In this document: positions 20,374 through 24,844 of the stretch, piece by piece
Position numbering within the stretch: the stretch's first letter is position 1
Layout of the letters: the number at the start of each line of letters is the position of its first letter
DNA from: Rhizophagus sp. LPA8_4_AMF
Taxonomy: Eukaryota > Glomeromycota > Glomeromycetes > Glomerales > Glomeraceae
DNA length: 24,844 bases
Direction of reading: 5' to 3'
Assembly (NCBI GenBank): GCA_021464525.1
Contig: JADRCO010000902.1
Location: 1-24,844, forward strand
Position numbers and translations under genes: made by a program
The notes under the pieces: generated by a model
Database searches by the model: none
Told to the model about the DNA's origin: nothing
Seen by the model: the letters and a program-made list of their open reading frames with translations, nothing else

Positions 20374-22552
20374 AATTAGTATAGAAACTTCATGTATTCC
20401 GGGACAAGTTTAAATATTATAATTAATGTTTAGCGATAATTATTTTATTTTATTATGGAATAACAAAGTATGACTCTTTTGATTATGATGAGGTTAGTCA
20501 TTCTTTTAATAATTAGAATCCAACGCACAAGATAACAATAATTTATTTGAATAAAAAATAACATTATTTAATTAAGTCGGATATAATAATAAAGAGGTTT
20601 AGGAAAAAATAATAACAGACAAATATCCAAGAGAATTGTTTTACACGTGAAGTATTATTATTTAATAGTCTATTGAAGTATTTTATAAATATATGGTAAA
20701 ATAGTAAAGACCTTTTTCACGCAAGAAAAAATTCTTTTTTTTTATAAATTATTCCTTGAGTATTCCTTGATTATTTTATAACATTACTTTCTTTATATTT
20801 CAAGAGTTGCATGGCAAGTGTGAAATTTTACTAATAATAAAAAGCTAGACATTAGTCCACATTAAGAATATATATATATATCATGTATCTATACAAAACT
20901 CAGTGCAGAAGATATTGTAATGTTCGGTGATTATAATCCATAGATCCTAGTAAGTAATTCATATTTTTGTGTCTTGATCTAAAAACTTGAATAATAGAAT
21001 TAATAATTATGGAGGTGTACATTACAAAATATAAAAAATGCACGTAATTTCTTTTATAAAATGAAATATAATGTTTTTGACTAATCTAAACCTCATACCC
21101 CATAACACTGGGTTTGATACAAATGGAGGTAAATTTTTTTAAAAAAAAACTTATAAAATTGCTTTGTAGATAAAGATTGTAAAGTAACTAAATGACAGAA
21201 ATGGAATTTATTCTTAAAATAGTGTCCCCCGTAATTGAACTTCATAAAGAGGTAAGATTATGTATCTCTTCTATTACTAATATTTCTTAATTCTTTTTAT
21301 TCACATTTAAATTCCTTCAACCTTATCAAATTCAGAATGTAATGGACAATTAAAAAATTGAGCTGCAGGTCTACGGTAACATTTTAACTATGATTTAATT
21401 TTCAGCAAATCTGTAAATGCACCGCCAACTAAATAAAAAGGCGCGCTTATCCATTATGTCTTATATTACTTACAATAAACTTTTCCTTCAAGCAAAGATT
21501 GATCTATCCCTCCAAAAATGAAGATAATTCAACGAATACGAATTGTACCAAGTAAGTAAACAAATTAAAACAAAAAGTTATTTATTTACAAGACAAATTG
21601 TTAAATTATACAGAAAATTATTAAATATCAAGAGCAACTTTCGGTGCCCTCAACTTTAATGGAAAATAAATATCATGATCGCATTGAAGAAACGTGATAG
21701 ATTGTGCGCACTAACTCATCAAAAATTTAAACATTTTTAAAATATATTAGTTGGTAATGTTTACACTTAAATTTCATTAAGGCAACTTAAACATTGTTTT
21801 TTTTTACATTTAAATCATATGCTTATAATAATAAATTTTGCTGAAAAAGTAGATATGTTTAATTTTATTATTACTTTTATAAAGATTTTTCTTTTTATAT
21901 AAAGCATAGAGAAATCAAGTAAAAAAACGTTTAGATTAAACAAAATCAGAAAGAATATATTTAAAATCAAATCAATAATCACTATATGCGTAATTTTAAT
22001 TCGTATGATTATAATTTAAAATTATTATTTACAAATTGCATCTATATAAGAAAACAGAACAAAGTTTAAATAAATTAATTATATTACACCACATCTCAAG
22101 GTTTACATCGATCAATGCCGGGACAGATAACGTTCTGATTGTATGCAAAAGAAATACACAGTTAGGAATGCTAGCAGTTAACAATATCATATATATAATA
22201 ATATTTATTACTTTATGACAGTAAAAATTACTTCCCGTAAATCAGGTTTATAATATATTATATTACGGTATAAAAGTGGGAAAATAAAACATATTGCATT
22301 CAATACAATAACCTCCTGAGCATAAGTTTAGTTGATTATCACATCACAGATTGAGATCTAGATAGTATTACCGTTACGCATCTATATCACAACATAGAAT
22401 GAGAGATTACATGATTGTAACCAGGAAAATGGCTACACTATAAAGAGAATACCAATTATTATTGTCAATTGTATCATGCATACAGCAGGTGAACTGACAG
22501 ACAGCAATATTCTTAAATAGCGTTTCATAGTCACGTATATATACTGTAGATA
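20374..22552. other. Long non-coding region
   Basis: About 2.2 kb of AT-rich DNA with no gene I can support. One possible two-exon micro-ORF (ATG at 21192, GTAAGA donor at 21252, CAG acceptor at 21405, stop at 21430-21432) would give only 28 residues and may be the remains of a larger gene. The open frame at 22036-22218 shows no features. A TATA-like GGTATAAAAGTGGG lies at about 22268-22281 with no gene after it. Confidence 0.4.
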
Positions 22553-22570
22553 GACGTCACACTGACGTCA
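22553..22570. promoter_or_regulatory. Paired CRE-like (ATF/CREB) sites
   Basis: GACGTCAC at 22553-22560 is followed by the full palindrome TGACGTCA at 22563-22570, ten bases apart (one helical turn). No gene start follows closely, so a function is uncertain. A single TGACGTCA also occurs at 8021-8028 in the LITAF array. Confidence 0.4.
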
Positions 22571-22721
22571 CCGATATTCTTTCGCAATGACAAGCGAGTA
22601 AGTCAGCTTCTACTACCAGTGTTCACAAGGCTATGCAGCAATAATCAAATATAATCTATAAAATCACATAAATGGGGTGAGAAAAGCTTAACCATAACTA
22701 TGCGCAATCTAATTCATTTTA

Positions 22722-22828
22722 CGATTTATTTTGTTATTTTTAGTGGACAAAAAAAAGGATTCGTAATATTTAATCGATTTATTTTGTTATTTTTAGTGGA
22801 CAAAAAAAAAGGATTCGTAATATTTAAT
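22722..22828. repeat. Tandem duplication of a 53-54-bp unit
   Basis: Copies 22722-22774 and 22775-22828 both begin CGATTTATTTTGTTATTTTT and end GGATTCGTAATATTTAAT. They are identical except for one extra A in the A-run, which points to a recent duplication. Confidence 0.88.
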
Positions 22829-23134
22829 CATATTAACAATGCAATTAATAAAACAAAAAAAACGGATCAATATCTGATAAACCGTATATACCGTATATAT
22901 TTTTCTCAATATAAAAAATTATATTTTATTTAAATGTCCAACATTGATGCGTTCATTATTTTTTTATTTTGTTATAATAATACAGAATAATTTTTTTATA
23001 AATGTCATTTAATCATAATGAGAAAAAAATTAAATGTTATTTAAAGTGCAAATATTGAAAAATAATAATTACACGTAATTACGTGGTATTACGTCTCGAT
23101 TTAAATTACAAATATTTTATAAAAATCAATTATG
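22829..23134. other. AT-rich spacer
   Basis: About 300 bp with A/T runs. It contains a small TACGTAATTACGTGG near-palindrome around 23073-23087. It presumably holds the 3' UTR of the minus-strand gene that follows. Confidence 0.35.
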
Positions 23135-23734
23135 CTAATTACTAAATATTTCTGAATCAAGAGAATTATATTGATAAAATTGAGAATTATCACATATATT
23201 ATTTTGCCCATAATAATATTGATTATGAATTTGAGTATTGTTTACAACATCTGAAGATGTAGGTATAATAATAATTTTGAAACCTGGAATGTCAAATCTA
23301 TAGGATGCAGTTTGATTTGTTGGATAGAATTCAATTGGATTATTGATATCTAGAATACCGTGAGACTGAAATTGATAATCTTGAGAACTTGTTTGATTGA
23401 ATTCACGTGGTTCATTGATATAATGATAATTTTGATCCAAACTTGGTTCGTCTTGTGGAATGAAAGATGAGGTGATCAAAGGATATTGATTATTGGAATG
23501 TTGATCATTCATACAAGAGAACAAAGGTTGTTGTTCGTAGGTTTTAGTTGTATCAATATTATCATTCACTATAGGATGGTTGTTATAATTGTAATGGTTA
23601 TAAGAAGCATTTAAAATACTGTTTGGTGAGTATTCTTCCGGTTTGAATTCAATTTTCTGTGAATTATGGGAAATTTCATTATGAAATCCATTGGAGTTGA
23701 ATTCGTAGTTGATGTTCATATTGCTTTGTTCCAT
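23135..23734 (-). CDS. Asn/Gln-rich protein of unknown function, single exon
   Basis: Uninterrupted 199-codon ORF, the longest intron-free frame in this third of the window. By my count 32 Asn and 18 Gln make up a quarter of the residues, with much Tyr, Ser and His, as in disordered or prion-like transcription-factor tails. One island, RFDIPGFKIIIIPTSS (about residues 145-160), is hydrophobic and looks structured. There is no signal peptide, membrane segment, Cys pattern or DNA-binding domain. It could be the tail of a larger regulatory protein whose N-terminal exons were lost, but I see no such exon in the 1.1 kb upstream. Whether it is expressed is unknown. Confidence 0.55.
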   Translation of the reverse strand: MEQSNMNINYEFNSNGFHNEISHNSQKIEFKPEEYSPNSILNASYNHYNYNNHPIVNDNIDTTKTYEQQPLFSCMNDQHSNNQYPLITSSFIPQDEPSLDQNYHYINEPREFNQTSSQDYQFQSHGILDINNPIEFYPTNQTASYRFDIPGFKIIIIPTSSDVVNNTQIHNQYYYGQNNICDNSQFYQYNSLDSEIFSN

Positions 23735-24811
23735 ATTAATTTGTAAGAAACGGTTATATTTTTTTTTTAGAATGTAAAAAAAAAGAGACTTGTGAGTTAT
23801 AATTCGGAAGAATAAGTGAGTTTAAATAAATTTTGCGAAAGTAGATACAGATGCTGCGTTTCACAATATAAACAACAGATAACTGGAGTTACAGATAAAC
23901 AGATATTTTCCAATAAGTCATTTAGTTATAATTATATGAGTTTTTGGCATGATCGGCGTTTATCATCACACTCCGTATAATAATATCTATGTTTCATGTG
24001 GAAAAAGAACCAAGACTTAAAATTATCAGATTATCAACCACAAATTATTTAATTTCTTTATAGTCAGTTAGTCAGTTAGGTTCTTGTATATCAAAATAGA
24101 AAATTCGTAATACAACTAAAATCATTTTATTTACCAAATAAAATTATTTTAATCAAATATTGATATTTACCTAATTAAGAAATATTAATATTATTATTCA
24201 CGGAACATACCGGAAAACATCTGTATTTAACAGATATTTTTTTTTTATCTGTTTGTTTTTCTTTATTTTATTTATTTTAGGTTTAATTAATTTTATTGTT
24301 TTTCTTTTTATTTTATAGTTATTAATTTGAACACATATGGTCATTTGATTGTTACATCATTTCATATTGATTGTTACCGTTAGGAATGTGTTCTTCGTTA
24401 TTTCTTCTGTAGTACAAAATTAATGCAAATTATAATCGGTTAGTTTAAAAAACTTTAAAAAAAAGGAAAGAATGACGTAAAAAAATCGGCGGGAATTTTA
24501 GGGGGATTACACGCAATTTATTTATTCGTGAAAGCAAGAAAAAAAAAAATAAATAATTGGATTAATAATTTTACAATTAAAAATAAGAAATAGAATAAGA
24601 ATTAGAATTATCATTTGTTGTACTAATTAACACTCATTCAATAAAAAATTGGGTATTCCTTTAATTTTACCAAATTAAACCTTAATCAAACCGTAAAGAT
24701 TAAAATAAGTATATTACTTTTTTATAATTTAGGCTAATTTTTTTTTATTGATTGTATGTACTATAAGATTTGGAATTTTTTTTTGTTTCTGTTTTTGTTT
24801 CTTTTTTTTGA

Positions 24812-24844
<33 letters not shown>
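23735..24844. other. AT-rich terminal region ending in a 28-nt T run
   Basis: About 1.1 kb without a gene. It includes repeated ACAGATA words (near 23874, 23892, 23900, 24228) and a TAGTCAGT duplication at about 24061-24076. The last 28 bases, 24817-24844, are all T; such a run at a sequence end often marks an assembly break. Confidence 0.45.

Noticed and set aside
22036..22218. 60-codon plus-strand frame
   Set aside because: No recognisable motif, no promoter at a sensible distance, and it ends in an Ile/Thr low-complexity run.

Overview
The window looks like nuclear DNA of a very AT-rich fungus, most probably an early-diverging one. An arbuscular mycorrhizal fungus (Glomeromycotina, Rhizophagus-like) is my best guess, inferred from gene style and not from a marker gene. 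Supporting signs are short introns of about 70-105 nt with GTAAGT-type donors and TAG/CAG acceptors, TATA boxes close to start codons, abundant A/T homopolymers and microsatellites, a lineage-style tandem gene family, and small TA-flanked transposons. No rRNA, tRNA or CRISPR was seen.

Layout. 1-1610 is AT-rich non-coding DNA. 1611-3363 (+) is a four-exon MFS sugar transporter. 3601-8941 (-) is a head-to-tail array of LITAF-domain genes: four intact two-exon copies, all with the intron at the same place, and three decayed copies between the third and fourth. 9523-10728 (-) is a five-exon alpha-tubulin N-acetyltransferase. It diverges across 407 bp from a twelve-exon SPT5 elongation-factor gene at 11136-15416 (+). 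16369-17272 (+) is a three-exon gene for an unrecognised Cys/His-rich protein. 17273-20010 is transposon territory: a 511-bp TA-flanked element sits inside an open reading frame that is restored by its removal, and a 701-bp element carries a 182-bp element nested inside it. 20011-23134 is non-coding apart from two tandem duplications and a pair of CRE-like sites. 23135-23734 (-) is an Asn/Gln-rich single-exon ORF. The window ends in a 28-nt T run.

How it fits together. SPT5 and the tubulin acetyltransferase are housekeeping-type genes sharing a promoter region. The LITAF array is the dynamic part. Two copies keep a PPxY motif (WW-domain/Nedd4-type binding). The other two have lost its Tyr and have cysteine-loaded membrane segments. 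All four, and even one relic, keep an acidic dileucine sorting motif. The most unusual points are this LITAF diversification, an upstream sequence box repeated with the array units, a tubulin acetyltransferase in what is probably a non-flagellated fungus, and the nested elements and the ORF they interrupt. All intron boundaries were worked out by hand from reading frame and splice signals, with no transcript evidence.
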